A DNA stretch of 64,000 bases, taken from assembly GCF_001434255.1 (NCBI RefSeq), contig NZ_AZEY01000108.1, positions 59,859 to 123,858 of the forward strand, read 5' to 3'. The stretch comes from Lentilactobacillus diolivorans DSM 14421. GTDB taxonomy: Bacteria > Bacillota > Bacilli > Lactobacillales > Lactobacillaceae. The notes below the pieces were generated by a model, which did no database searches, was not told where the DNA came from, and saw only the letters and a program-made list of their open reading frames with translations. Positions 17,499 through 25,898 of the stretch are shown here, in pieces (within the stretch, counting starts at the first letter, position 1; each line of letters starts with the position of its first letter). The translations under genes were made by a program, and so were the position numbers.

Positions 17499-18683
17499 AT
17501 GGCTGAAAAAATACTTGCTATCAATGCCGGCAGTTCCTCTTTGAAATTTAAGCTCTATCTAATGCCTGCCGAACAGGTCTTGGTTAGTGGCTTGGTGGAT
17601 CGAATCGGCCATGATGATGCAATCTTTACTTATCATCTCAACGGCGACAAACATGAAACCGTTCAGGCAATTGCTGATCATTTACAAGCCGTTAAATTGG
17701 TCATTGAGGCTTTGTTGAATAGTGGTTTAATTCAAGACAAGGCTGAAATTGTCGGTGTTGGTCACCGAGTATCTCATGGTGGCAGCACCTACACCAAATC
17801 TGTGGAAATTAACGCAGATGTGATGAAACAAATTGATAGATTATCGGTTCTTTCACCATTGCATAATCCCGTTAATCTCGTGGGGATCAAGGCGTTTGAA
17901 ACACTATTGCCTGATGCTCGCGAAGTTGCGGTATTTGATACCTCGTTTCATAGTACAATGCCCGCAAGTGCTTATACGTACGCCTTACCTCATGAATTGG
18001 TTGAAAAATATGGTATTCGGCGCTATGGATTCCATGGCCAATCGCATGAGTATGTATATAGTGAAGCTTTGCGCCGATTTGGTGAAACGCAGACTAGTCA
18101 GATGATTTCCTGTCATTTGGGAAATGGTGCCAGTGTGTGTGCCATTAAAAATGGTGAATCGGTAAATACGTCGATGGGGTTCACACCCTTGGCTGGGTTA
18201 GTGATGGGAACACGTTCCGGTGATATTGATCCGGGAATTGTGCCTTTCATTGAAAAGGAAGAACACTTAAGTGCCGAAGATGTCCGAAAATTACTGAATA
18301 GTGATTCAGGACTCCAGGGGATTTCTGGTCTTTCAAATGATGTTCGGGATATTTTGGAAGCTGAAAAGCAGGGTAACCAGCGGGCAAAATTAGCGTTGGC
18401 GGTCTATGTTCATCAGATTCTGGAATATATTGGGGCTTACACGACGGATCTTGGTGGTTTAAAGACGTTGGTCTTCACCGCCGGAGTTGGTGAGCATTCT
18501 GCTCCAATTCGTGAACGGATTTGCAGCCGGTTAGGTTATTTGGGTGTTAAGATTGACAGTGAGAAGAATCATCGAAATGACTTTGAAATTCAAGCGGATG
18601 ATAGCCAAGTAAAGGTTTTGGTGATTCCGACTGATGAAGAATTAGTTATTTCAAGGGAAACAGTAAAAGTGCTTGATTCTTAA
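17499..18683 (+). CDS. pduW: Propionate/acetate kinase
   Basis: A 394-aa acetate-kinase-family enzyme. 'LAINAGSSSLKFKLY' at the N-terminus, 'RRYGFHGQSHEYV', 'CHLGNGASVCAIKNG' and 'TPLAGLVMGTRSGDIDPG' are the ASKHA-type signatures. Inside the pdu operon it most likely converts propionyl-phosphate to propionate with ATP gain, completing the oxidative branch after PduP and PduL. A housekeeping acetate kinase would be sequence-similar; the PduW call rests on context. Confidence 0.92.
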   Translation: MAEKILAINAGSSSLKFKLYLMPAEQVLVSGLVDRIGHDDAIFTYHLNGDKHETVQAIADHLQAVKLVIEALLNSGLIQDKAEIVGVGHRVSHGGSTYTKSVEINADVMKQIDRLSVLSPLHNPVNLVGIKAFETLLPDAREVAVFDTSFHSTMPASAYTYALPHELVEKYGIRRYGFHGQSHEYVYSEALRRFGETQTSQMISCHLGNGASVCAIKNGESVNTSMGFTPLAGLVMGTRSGDIDPGIVPFIEKEEHLSAEDVRKLLNSDSGLQGISGLSNDVRDILEAEKQGNQRAKLALAVYVHQILEYIGAYTTDLGGLKTLVFTAGVGEHSAPIRERICSRLGYLGVKIDSEKNHRNDFEIQADDSQVKVLVIPTDEELVISRETVKVLDS

Positions 18684-18708
18684 AAAATCATAGATGGAGG
18701 CTTGTAAC

Positions 18709-19053
18709 ATGGCAAGAAATATTGAACGTTCCATTCAAGAGTATGTTCCTGGTAAGCAGGTGACCCTTGCTCATATTGTTGCCAATCCAACGGCCGATAT
18801 TTACGAAAAGTTAGGAATCCAGGCGCATAAGAACGCGTTAGGCATCTTAACAATTACGCCGAGTGAAGCGTCGATTATCGCCGGTGATATTTGTACGAAA
18901 TCAAGTAATGTCACGTTGGGATTCATCGACAGATTTAGTGGCTCGGTGGTCATTGTAGGGGAAGTGTCGGAGGTGGAATCAGCCTTAAAGCAGGTAGTGG
19001 AAAAGTTGCATGATCTGCTGGGGTTTGATATTCCGAAGATTACAAGAACCTAG
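18709..19053 (+). CDS. pduU: Microcompartment shell protein PduU
   Basis: A 114-aa circularly permuted BMC-domain protein. The N-terminal '[20 protein letters not shown]' is the PduU/EutS signature, and the C-terminal half carries the swapped strands ('[18 protein letters not shown]'). It is a minor shell hexamer with a beta-barrel cap in the known structure. I start at ATG 18709 because GGAGG lies at 18696-18700; the ATG at 18694 overlaps that site. It is the last gene of the pdu operon; a hairpin element begins exactly at its stop. Confidence 0.93.
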   Translation: MARNIERSIQEYVPGKQVTLAHIVANPTADIYEKLGIQAHKNALGILTITPSEASIIAGDICTKSSNVTLGFIDRFSGSVVIVGEVSEVESALKQVVEKLHDLLGFDIPKITRT

Positions 19054-19180
19054 TGTTTCAGCAAGCGGTTAGCTCCCAGAATATAAGCCTCTTAACCGAA
19101 TATTCTGGTTTTGAATATTTGGTTAAGAGGCTTATATGGCCGGGAGCTGCTTGCTGAAACACGTCTCGGCTCGGTAGCCA
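19053..19180 (+). repeat. Complete hairpin element after pduU
   Basis: Outer arms 19053-19066 and 19149-19162 (GTGTTTCAGCAAGC / its complement) and inner arms 19085-19105 and 19113-19133 (one G-T pair) enclose a 7-nt loop. Connectors TTAGCTCCCAGAATAT and ATATGGCCGGGAGCTG match the family. It directly overlaps the pduU stop codon and probably ends or processes the pdu transcript. Confidence 0.88.
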
Positions 19181-19261
19181 TAAGGAAAAACAATTGTAAT
19201 TGTTTAACGCGTTTTGATTCATTGGATTTTAGTCGCGTGGATATAAATGGGAGCTGTTCAC

Positions 19262-20305
19262 ATGCAATTAGATCGAATTCTAAATTCATATCAGCTTACC
19301 CGGAATTTTAAATTAAAGAATCGCATCGTATTGGCGCCCCTGAACATTCAGTCGGCGCTATTTGATGGTAAAGTTAGTTTAAATGATCTGGATTTTCACA
19401 GTAAGCGTTCTAAAGATGTTGGCATGGACGTTGTGGGGTCGGCCTATGTCTCTGAATCAGGCAATACAGCATTTGGGTCAATTAGTGCTGCTAAAGATGA
19501 GGATATTCCTGGTTTAAGAAGACTTTCTGAAACGATTCATCAAAATGGCTGTAAAGCAATTTTACAATTAGTTCATGCGGGTCGAATGACCAATCAGTTT
19601 GTGACAAAAGGCCACCCGGTTGTCGGCCCCAGTCCGATTAAGGCCGAACATGGGGTAGTGGACACACCAACTGAATTAACAAATGATATCATTAAGCAAG
19701 TTATTGACGATTTTGTTAGTGCAACCAATCGTGCTATTCAGGCTGGTTTTGATGGGGTGGAGCTGCATGGGGCTAATACATTTTTGCTTCAGCAATTTAT
19801 GTCGCCATGTTCAAATCAACGTCATGATCAATTTGGCGGTTCAATCATGAATCGGGTTAAGTTTCCGTTGCTGGTGGCGCATGAAGTTGCTCGAGCTGCT
19901 CACACAGAAACGTTTCATCCATTTGTTGTTGGTTATCGATTGTCACCTGAAGAAGTTGAAACAGGTGGGTTGACGTTTACCGATAATTTGGTTTTAATGT
20001 CGTTGTTAAAACAAGTTGGCATTGATTATCTAGGGTTATCGTTGCGTCGGTATAATCAACACTCGGTAACCAATCAACAACTTGGCCGTTTTTCGGTTGC
20101 AGAAGTTGTTCGTCAGGTTGTTGGTGAGCTACCCATGATTGTGAGCGGTCAGTTAAATGATCCTGCTCATTTACGGGAAGCTGGAGGCGACTTGTTTGCA
20201 GTTGGTAAGCAATTGTTTGTCAAGCCTGACTGGGCTAAGACATTAAATAAAGGTTATTCAGAAGCTGAGTTGTTTAAGTTGATGAAATTACCGTATTCGG
20301 GCTAA
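19262..20305 (+). CDS. NADH-dependent flavin oxidoreductase (old yellow enzyme family)
   Basis: A 347-aa FMN-dependent TIM-barrel reductase. Typical elements are 'LKNRIVLAPLNIQ', 'ILQLVHAGRM', 'GFDGVELHGANTFLLQQF' and 'NQRHDQFGGSIMNR'. Substrate unknown; such proteins reduce alpha,beta-unsaturated carbonyls. Acrolein-type derivatives of 3-hydroxypropionaldehyde would be a plausible substrate given the neighbouring pdu genes, but that is speculation. The start at ATG 19262 follows GGGAGC; ATG 19247 overlaps that site. Confidence 0.85.
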   Translation: MQLDRILNSYQLTRNFKLKNRIVLAPLNIQSALFDGKVSLNDLDFHSKRSKDVGMDVVGSAYVSESGNTAFGSISAAKDEDIPGLRRLSETIHQNGCKAILQLVHAGRMTNQFVTKGHPVVGPSPIKAEHGVVDTPTELTNDIIKQVIDDFVSATNRAIQAGFDGVELHGANTFLLQQFMSPCSNQRHDQFGGSIMNRVKFPLLVAHEVARAAHTETFHPFVVGYRLSPEEVETGGLTFTDNLVLMSLLKQVGIDYLGLSLRRYNQHSVTNQQLGRFSVAEVVRQVVGELPMIVSGQLNDPAHLREAGGDLFAVGKQLFVKPDWAKTLNKGYSEAELFKLMKLPYSG

Positions 20306-20350
20306 ATAAACACTCACTGGTAGTCAATTAATCGAATGGGGGTTACACCA

Positions 20351-21142
20351 ATGGATTCTGACAAGCGAATTTTAGACATCGATCAAGGCGTCAACTTCCG
20401 GGACCTTGGTGGCTATCAAGCTGCTGGTGGGCGAACGACTTGTTGGAAAAAATTGATTAGGGCGGGGGCACTTTCAAATCTAACCCCGCCAGATCAGCAA
20501 CTGTTGACTGATTATGGGATTTCAACGGTGATTGATTTGCGTTCTCCTTATGAACTAAAGCAGTATCCAGATAAGGTGCCATTCAGTTGTAAATATATTC
20601 ACTTGCCAATTTTTAATGATGATGAGACAGAAAGTCAAACCAATAACCAGGAACTTCAAAAGGCATACTCTGCGGATCCGCGAAGTGGTTATCTACGGAT
20701 GTTGTATGTTTATCGGCGAATGATTGTCGATCCACAGCCTCAAGCTGCCTATCGACATTTCTTTGATTACTTGCTGGTTCATGGGGCTGATGAGACAATC
20801 TTATTTCACTGTTCTGCTGGTAAAGACCGAACGGGTATCCTGGCGGTACTGTTGCTTGATGCCCTGGGTGTTGATAGTCAAACAGTTCGAAGAGATTATT
20901 TGATGACGAACCCAGCCTCGATTCGTCGGATTGATTTGAGAATTCAAAATGCCAAACAATCACGAAAGGGGCCGGCTTTTGTCAGTTCAGTTCATGATCT
21001 ATCGACCGTCAGTGACGATTACTTTGATCAAGCGATGATCATTGTTAATGAGGTGTACGGTGGTGTTCGAGCCTATTTAAGGGATGTCGTTGGCATTGAT
21101 AAAGACATGATGGCTGAATTGAGACAAATTTATACTGAATAG
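20351..21142 (+). CDS. Protein-tyrosine phosphatase-like phosphatase
   Basis: A 263-aa cysteine phosphatase of the Tyr_phosphatase3/PTPLP type. The P-loop 'LFHCSAGKDRTGILAVLLL' contains the catalytic Cys and Arg; the N-terminal 'GVNFRDLGGYQAAGG' and 'VIDLRSPYELKQYP' (general-acid/rhodanese-like region) are family hallmarks. Substrate unknown (phosphotyrosine proteins or phosphoinositides in relatives). ATG 20351 preferred, after GGGGG. A terminator follows. Confidence 0.87.
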   Translation: MDSDKRILDIDQGVNFRDLGGYQAAGGRTTCWKKLIRAGALSNLTPPDQQLLTDYGISTVIDLRSPYELKQYPDKVPFSCKYIHLPIFNDDETESQTNNQELQKAYSADPRSGYLRMLYVYRRMIVDPQPQAAYRHFFDYLLVHGADETILFHCSAGKDRTGILAVLLLDALGVDSQTVRRDYLMTNPASIRRIDLRIQNAKQSRKGPAFVSSVHDLSTVSDDYFDQAMIIVNEVYGGVRAYLRDVVGIDKDMMAELRQIYTE

Positions 21143-21149
21143 CGTGAAG

Positions 21150-21203
21150 AAAAAGTGCTTCTACCCTCGAAACAATTATCTGGGTTTAAAGCACTTTTTG
21201 TGT
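21150..21203 (+). terminator. Rho-independent terminator after the phosphatase gene
   Basis: AAAAAGTGCTT (21150-21160) pairs with AAGCACTTTTT (21189-21199), and T-rich sequence follows. It lies directly downstream of the phosphatase stop. Confidence 0.75.
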
Positions 21204-21246
21204 TTAATTGGCTTATTCATTTGTTAACGAAAGTGTCCGAGTGACA

Positions 21247-22076
21247 CTAGTCACCGCTCTCAACATCCCCGAGGTAGAAGAAACGGTGTCCACCAACATT
21301 ATAATTAGTCCATCTGGCTGAGAAGAAATCCTCGCCGGAATGCCAAGTCTTACCAATCGTTGTCAGCTGATGGATTGTCAGCCGATAATTAGTCTTGGAA
21401 ACCTTTTTTCAGCTAAGCCCTTTACCGGTGTTCGGTAATAGAGATAGTAATGTTTTCCCTTAACTAAAAACCGATTGACCTTTATTGACCGGGTCGGCTT
21501 GATTTTGAACAATGGATTATCAACCGCCGGTCCACCATTGCCCGGCTTGCCATAGCTCATGTTATTTTGAATGCGATAATGCTTTAGCCGTGATTGGCTG
21601 TAATATTGCAGGTAGCCGTCCATGGTTACGACAAAGATCGGTTTGTAGTGTTCGGAGCCATTATTGGCATATTGTCCAAGTTGTAAGAATTGGCTACGCA
21701 TGGGCAATTTAAGCGAATACGGTTTGAAGTATGTTGTATTGTAGTTGCGAATGTAAACCCCATTCTTTGGTTGATAAATTCGCTGTTGTTTAGCGTAACT
21801 GATCTGACCTAGAGAAAAGACGGCCTGGCTGCGCTGACTGCCCGCTGTTGAGCCAGTAGTCCCCAGAACTTTTAAGATGGTTCCCTTAGGCGTTATAATC
21901 CGGTGCCCTTTCTTGCCGTTAACTTTGGTGTATTGACCAGTGAAAGTCGGCTTCTTAACTTTAACATATTGAATATTCTCATTATTACCTAAATCGGTAC
22001 TGGCATTAGCTGCAATTGTACTGCTGGTGAAAAGTGCAATCCCAATAGCAAATGATAACGTTATTTTCTTTAGCAT
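21247..22076 (-). pseudogene. Secreted protein gene with C-terminal frameshift
   Basis: The frame from 22076 reads 232 aa with a clear signal peptide ('LSFAIGIALFTSSTIAANAS') and ends at 21378 just after a run of six A (plus-strand T6 at 21404-21409). Shifting frame at that run gives an uninterrupted continuation ('VSKTNYRLTIHQLTTIGKTW', then 'SARWTNYNVGGHRFFYLGD') to a stop at 21247, for about 277 aa. The continuation looks like genuine coding sequence, so the gene is frameshifted or the run is miscounted. Function unknown; tyrosine- and basic-rich lactobacillar exported proteins of this sort are usually surface-associated. Confidence 0.72.
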
Positions 22077-22275
22077 TGGTTAAATCCCTCCTGGCGATTG
22101 TTTAACACTTAGTATTATAGTCGTTTACCCGTGGTGATTCTATTGGTTTGAATGTTGGCAATAGTGTTGGTTCGTTTGAATTCGTGAGATTTGCAAAGCA
22201 GCTGAATAATAACATTTGACTGAAAATGGATAAAGCAAAATGCGATTGTTAAAAAAGAAACCAGTCGGATGCCTT

Positions 22276-23373
22276 CTATAAAAAATCATTATAAGGTGTG
22301 AATAACCATTGAATAATAGAGATGCCATCAAGCTCAATTTGGCTTACTGGCAAGGCTGGCTGTCGACAATTAACGGTGTAGACCCATCCTTGGTGATTGA
22401 CCGCGGAGTTGCGCAACCCGCCGATTTCATCGATATACGGATAACCATTAATGGTCTGGGCGGAAAAAGGGATGCGGTTGTCCTTGAAAAATTGGGATGA
22501 AACGTCGAGAATCGTTTGTTTATTACCCCAATCCAAATTGCGTTTTATCGTATAACTTTTCTTGATATTGGCGTTTTGCCGTTTATATTGAGTTGGCGTG
22601 ACGCTGGTCCGAGCCTTGAAGAGTTTTGAGAAATAGCTGGTTTGGTTGAAACCAACCTGATGGGCAATTTGACGAATCGTATTGGTGGTGAAAATCAGTT
22701 GATCGCAAGCAAGTGCCATTTTTTGATTATTAATATAATCAACAAAATTGATTTTAAATGTTTTCTTGAATAATCGGCTCAGATAGGCGGGTGACAAGAA
22801 TACATGTTGCGCAACTTCAGTTAAGGTGAGTGGTTTTTGACTGTTTTTGTCGATATACTGGATGGCGGCCCTTAAGCTGTGAGTCGCTTCGTAATCACCA
22901 AAATTTGGTTTTGCCGGGGAAATCACTGTTTTATCAGTGGTTAGCGATGTCGAAATGGGATCTGTTGTCCTAACCAGGTTATTGATGAAGTTGATTTGGG
23001 ACAGCTGGTGGTTGTCGAGTGGATTTAAAACAGTAATGTGGCCGTGTCGTTTAGTGATAATAGCGTCGTTTAGTGTTTTTTCAAGATAACTTTGAGCCAA
23101 AAATACCCGCCGCTGTGAAGTATGAGTTGTGTCACAAATTAGGTATCCCCAAAACTTGTGATCAATGATTACGGGAAAAAGCGACTGCCGCCCTTGTGAA
23201 TCAACCTGAAGTGCGTGCTTGATTGCTACAGGATCGGTCTGAATTTCTTCAGATTTTAACAGATGATTATCGAAAGTATAAAAGTAGGTTTGAATTTGAG
23301 TCATTTCTGAAAACAAATGAAGTGCTTCAGCTAACTGAGAATAATCTTGGGGTTCCAATGGATATGTGGGCAT
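22276..23373 (-). CDS. Second PocR-like AraC regulator with transcobalamin beta-like domain
   Basis: A 365-aa paralogue of PocR at 3003-4124 with the same three parts: sensory N-terminus ('PLEPQDYSQLAEALHLFSEM'), AraC helix-turn-helix (about 175-270, 'LTLTEVAQHVFLSPAYLSRL', 'HQVGFNQTSYFSKLFKA') and a DUF4430-like tail ('YPYIDEIGGLRNSA', 'GWVYTVNCRQPA', 'IIQWLFTPY'). The start at 23373 has GGAGG seven bases upstream. It lies beyond the other end of the pdu block from PocR, and both are on the minus strand. Target unknown; the downstream secreted-protein gene, the pdu operon or the B12-uptake operon are candidates. Confidence 0.82.
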   Translation of the reverse strand: MPTYPLEPQDYSQLAEALHLFSEMTQIQTYFYTFDNHLLKSEEIQTDPVAIKHALQVDSQGRQSLFPVIIDHKFWGYLICDTTHTSQRRVFLAQSYLEKTLNDAIITKRHGHITVLNPLDNHQLSQINFINNLVRTTDPISTSLTTDKTVISPAKPNFGDYEATHSLRAAIQYIDKNSQKPLTLTEVAQHVFLSPAYLSRLFKKTFKINFVDYINNQKMALACDQLIFTTNTIRQIAHQVGFNQTSYFSKLFKARTSVTPTQYKRQNANIKKSYTIKRNLDWGNKQTILDVSSQFFKDNRIPFSAQTINGYPYIDEIGGLRNSAVNHQGWVYTVNCRQPALPVSQIELDGISIIQWLFTPYNDFL

Positions 23374-23524
23374 TATCATTCCTCCATTGTCCGAATTCGG
23401 TTTTGTTACATAAAGGTTATTTTAGGCGGAATGAAAGAATTCGGCAAGGATGAAAAGCTGCAGAATAATAGATTAGTTTCAGGTTGTAACCTTTGAATAT
23501 TACCCTAAATTATTCGGCTCTTCG

Positions 23525-23630
23525 TCTGCAGAGCGGGACAAAAGGCGTTTTCGCTCGGTAACAATCGTGTTTACACGAACAGAGGCTAGGATAAATGACT
23601 ATTGTCCCAGCCTCATGATGAAAGGGAATT
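23525..23630 (+). repeat. Fragment of a second intergenic repeat (GGTAACAATCGTG...GTCCCAGCCTC)
   Basis: The segment with 'CTCGGTAACAATCGTG', 'CACGAACAGAGGCTAGGATAAA' and 'TTGTCCCAGCCTC' recurs in related form at about 29790-29850, 55500-55565 and 58478-58545. Its ends (GGCTRGGA..TCCCAGCC) can pair, so it may be a terminator-like or mobile hairpin. At the other three loci it directly abuts right arms of the main hairpin family. Confidence 0.6.
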
Positions 23631-23634
23631 CTTC

Positions 23635-23784
23635 ATGTTAAAGCTAACTTCATTCTCGGAAGTAACCCCCCGAAGTAAAACCTATGGCTTGTCTGTGATC
23701 GCTTCAATGAACAACAAGTTTGTAGCTCTTGTAACTGCTAAAAGTGAGCCAATGTATGAACTTATTTTAGGACAATTAACTTAA
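23635..23784 (+). CDS. Small hypothetical protein
   Basis: A 49-codon frame starting at ATG 23635 with a GAAAGGGAA ribosome-like site eight bases upstream. The product is mixed in composition ('SVIASMNNKFVALVTAK') with no recognised domain or signal. It begins right after the repeat fragment. It could be a real small protein or the remnant of a longer gene; I do not recognise it. Confidence 0.35.
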   Translation: MLKLTSFSEVTPRSKTYGLSVIASMNNKFVALVTAKSEPMYELILGQLT

Positions 23785-24170
23785 AAATTAATTGATTCAA
23801 AAATTACTATTAATTGGGAATTAGTGGTGTGTTTATTACTTCTCCACGCTATTTAAAGATAAGTTAGTGGCAGATTGGTTTAGTAGGATACTCAGTAGTC
23901 AGATGGTCACAATTAAATTCTACCAAAATCAGAATTTCTATTTTGTATTAAAACAATGTCCTCTTTTAAGATTGGTTAAGAGGTAACCAATTATCGAGAT
24001 AAATTCGTATTTAATAAAATCAATGAATTACTTATAACCCATGTGCTTAGTGGAATTATAAGGAACTACTAAGTTGGGGTATGTTGACGAATGTCAGACT
24101 AAGTGATACTTTGAAACGGTCGACGATATAACTAATGTGCATTAGAATCTATACCCACAAAGGAAATTAT
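23785..24170 (+). other. 386-bp intergenic stretch, A+T-rich, with a candidate promoter
   Basis: No gene is visible. TTGACG (24084-24089), a 17-bp spacer and TACTTT (24107-24112) could be a promoter for the secreted protein that starts at 24171. Confidence 0.4.
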
Positions 24171-24836
24171 ATGTTTAAGTCAAAAAAATCATTTGCTTTA
24201 TTAGCAGTTACTTTAACGTTAGGGGCTTCAGTAATTGCTCCAACAATTTCAGCTTCTGCAGATTCGGTTGCCAGCGACAGTTCTAAATCTCAGTTGAGTA
24301 GCAATTTGCAGTCTTCAGCTAACCTTCAGAATAATATTGGAGGCAGCGATACGACAAATGATTCGCAGTTATCAGCTGCACAGCAACAACAACTACAACA
24401 AGAAATAGCCAAGCAAACGATAACTACGACGGATAGTAATGGAAATACTGTTGAATCCATTAGTGATTCTGATATGTTAAATGCTGTTTATCAAGTTGAT
24501 CCTAAGCTTGCAAACGAAGTAGCGCTTACTATGGGTCCGCCCGCTAATGGAACCAAGGGAACCTCGAAAATTATTTGGCATGGAAAGGCCCGGCACGGAA
24601 ATGTCGACATTTATATAAGCGCTGGAATGCTTAACTTTGCTAAAAAGGTTGGCATTAATATTGCCCTAACAGGGTTACTGGCGCCATTAGCTGCCATTCC
24701 TGGTGCTGGCGCTGCTGCCGCGGTTCTCTTGGTTAAGCAAGTGTTATCAGGTTGGGTTGTTCACGAAAATCATTTTAGTGATGGACGTGTTTTACACTTT
24801 GAAGGTTTTAATTATAAAGGTTGGGATAGACAATAA
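24171..24836 (+). CDS. Exported protein with C-terminal hydrophobic Gly/Ala segment (bacteriocin-like?)
   Basis: A 221-aa protein with a standard signal peptide ('SFALLAVTLTLGASVIAPT', cleavage near 'SASA-DS'). A Ser/Asn/Gln-rich region follows (about 35-85), a middle domain ('ESISDSDMLNAVYQVDPKLA'), and then a strongly hydrophobic Gly/Ala-rich stretch ('LAAIPGAGAAAAVLLVKQVL') before a polar end ('GFNYKGWDRQ'). Start at ATG 24171 after AAAGGA; an upstream frame start lacks a ribosome site. I do not recognise the family. The hydrophobic segment and the small membrane-protein gene 32 bp downstream resemble a toxin/immunity layout, but that is only a suggestion. Confidence 0.65.
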   Translation: MFKSKKSFALLAVTLTLGASVIAPTISASADSVASDSSKSQLSSNLQSSANLQNNIGGSDTTNDSQLSAAQQQQLQQEIAKQTITTTDSNGNTVESISDSDMLNAVYQVDPKLANEVALTMGPPANGTKGTSKIIWHGKARHGNVDIYISAGMLNFAKKVGINIALTGLLAPLAAIPGAGAAAAVLLVKQVLSGWVVHENHFSDGRVLHFEGFNYKGWDRQ

Positions 24837-24868
24837 AACGAAATAATTGGTTATACACTTTAGATATT

Positions 24869-25228
24869 TTGGGTGTCTTAATTGCGTATTTTTTTGCTAA
24901 TTTTTTGAATTACCCATTAGATAAAAGGTTATTATTTTTTTTGTTAGCCGGTGTATCTTTAATAATCTCAATACATTTTATGACGTATTTGTTTATTAGA
25001 GACCGGGAGCAACAAGTTGATTCAAAATTAGGTCGGCAAGTAGCATTTGCCTGTGATATTTTATTCACGTTTGTTTTATTTTCATTTCAATCAATAGAAC
25101 TTCAAGGCTACTTACGAGTTATATGGACGATTAGTTATCTTGTTTGTATGAGTAGTTTTTTTATAGCTATTTATTTTTGTGTGTATTGGATCACGAATGG
25201 ACTTGAACACTATTTTCGAAAAAAGTGA
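24869..25228 (+). CDS. Small multi-spanning membrane protein (possible immunity partner)
   Basis: A 119-aa protein with about four membrane segments ('VLIAYFFANFLNY', 'LLFFLLAGVSLIISIHF', 'FACDILFTFVLFSFQ', 'CMSSFFIAIYFCVYWI') and a basic end. TTG 24869 is the earliest usable start after an in-frame stop, and no clear ribosome site is visible, so expression may depend on coupling to the gene 32 bp upstream. Family not recognised; size and topology are compatible with a bacteriocin-immunity protein. Confidence 0.5.
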   Translation: MGVLIAYFFANFLNYPLDKRLLFFLLAGVSLIISIHFMTYLFIRDREQQVDSKLGRQVAFACDILFTFVLFSFQSIELQGYLRVIWTISYLVCMSSFFIAIYFCVYWITNGLEHYFRKK

Positions 25229-25348
25229 TTTGGTAAGAGCTTAACAAGTCAGTGAGAGAAAAAATATTTAGTCAATAAGCTTAAGTTCAAACAAGTTTGT
25301 GGCGGATTTTGACTTTTTTACAATAAGATTACTGAAACAGTCTCTCCC

Positions 25349-25519
25349 ATTTATGGTTATGCGCGTGTCTCTACAACTGGCCAAGATTTAAAATCCCAAA
25401 TAGAACAATTAGAAAGTGCCGGGGTGGCCCGGCAAAATATTTACGCGGAAAAATTCACGGGGACTAAAACTAATCTGCCCGATTTTGATCAAGTGTTTAA
25501 CAAATTACAAAGGGGGTGA
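25349..25519 (+). pseudogene. Remnant of a serine recombinase (resolvase) N-terminus
   Basis: Frame 25349-25519 reads 'IYGYARVSTTGQDLKSQIEQ' and 'YAEKFTGTKTNLPDFDQVF' before a stop. This is the first ~57 residues of a resolvase/invertase, including the catalytic Ser of 'ARVS'. The usual start codon is missing (CCC before the Ile codon) and the rest of the gene is gone. It resembles the N-terminus of the recombinase pseudogene at 38907. The flanks (25229-25348 and 25520-25898) have no other gene; 25710-25722 carries the GGATGTTCCATTG motif shared with two other recombinase/IS remnants. Confidence 0.75.
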
Positions 25520-25898
25520 TACCTTAACAGTGGAACGAGGTCAATATTTGAGACACATTTTGTGAAAGATTCTTTTGAACCGAGACTAGTTCCGTGGTCC
25601 AACTTGGTGCATTGCATTGCTAATTAAAATAAGTGGGACTTGTGCCGGCTTCATCTCCATTACAATGGGGATAGATTGGGCATTGATAACTTTGCCGCTA
25701 CTTTCCACAGGATGTTCCATTGACCCAAAATCGATTCTGTTAATCACAATTTTCTCGATATTTAACAGCCCGATTTTGATCTGGAAATAATCAGTTTGGG
25801 GTGTACCATTGATTCTAAAACGACATCTTATTCAAAATATCCGTTACAATGGAAGTTAACAAAGCAACCAATTTATCTTTATTCTGGAGGCTCATTTT

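Noticed and set aside
23223-23453. 76-codon frame antisense to the second PocR start
   Set aside because: Overlaps the well-supported minus-strand start and ribosome site; no coding features.
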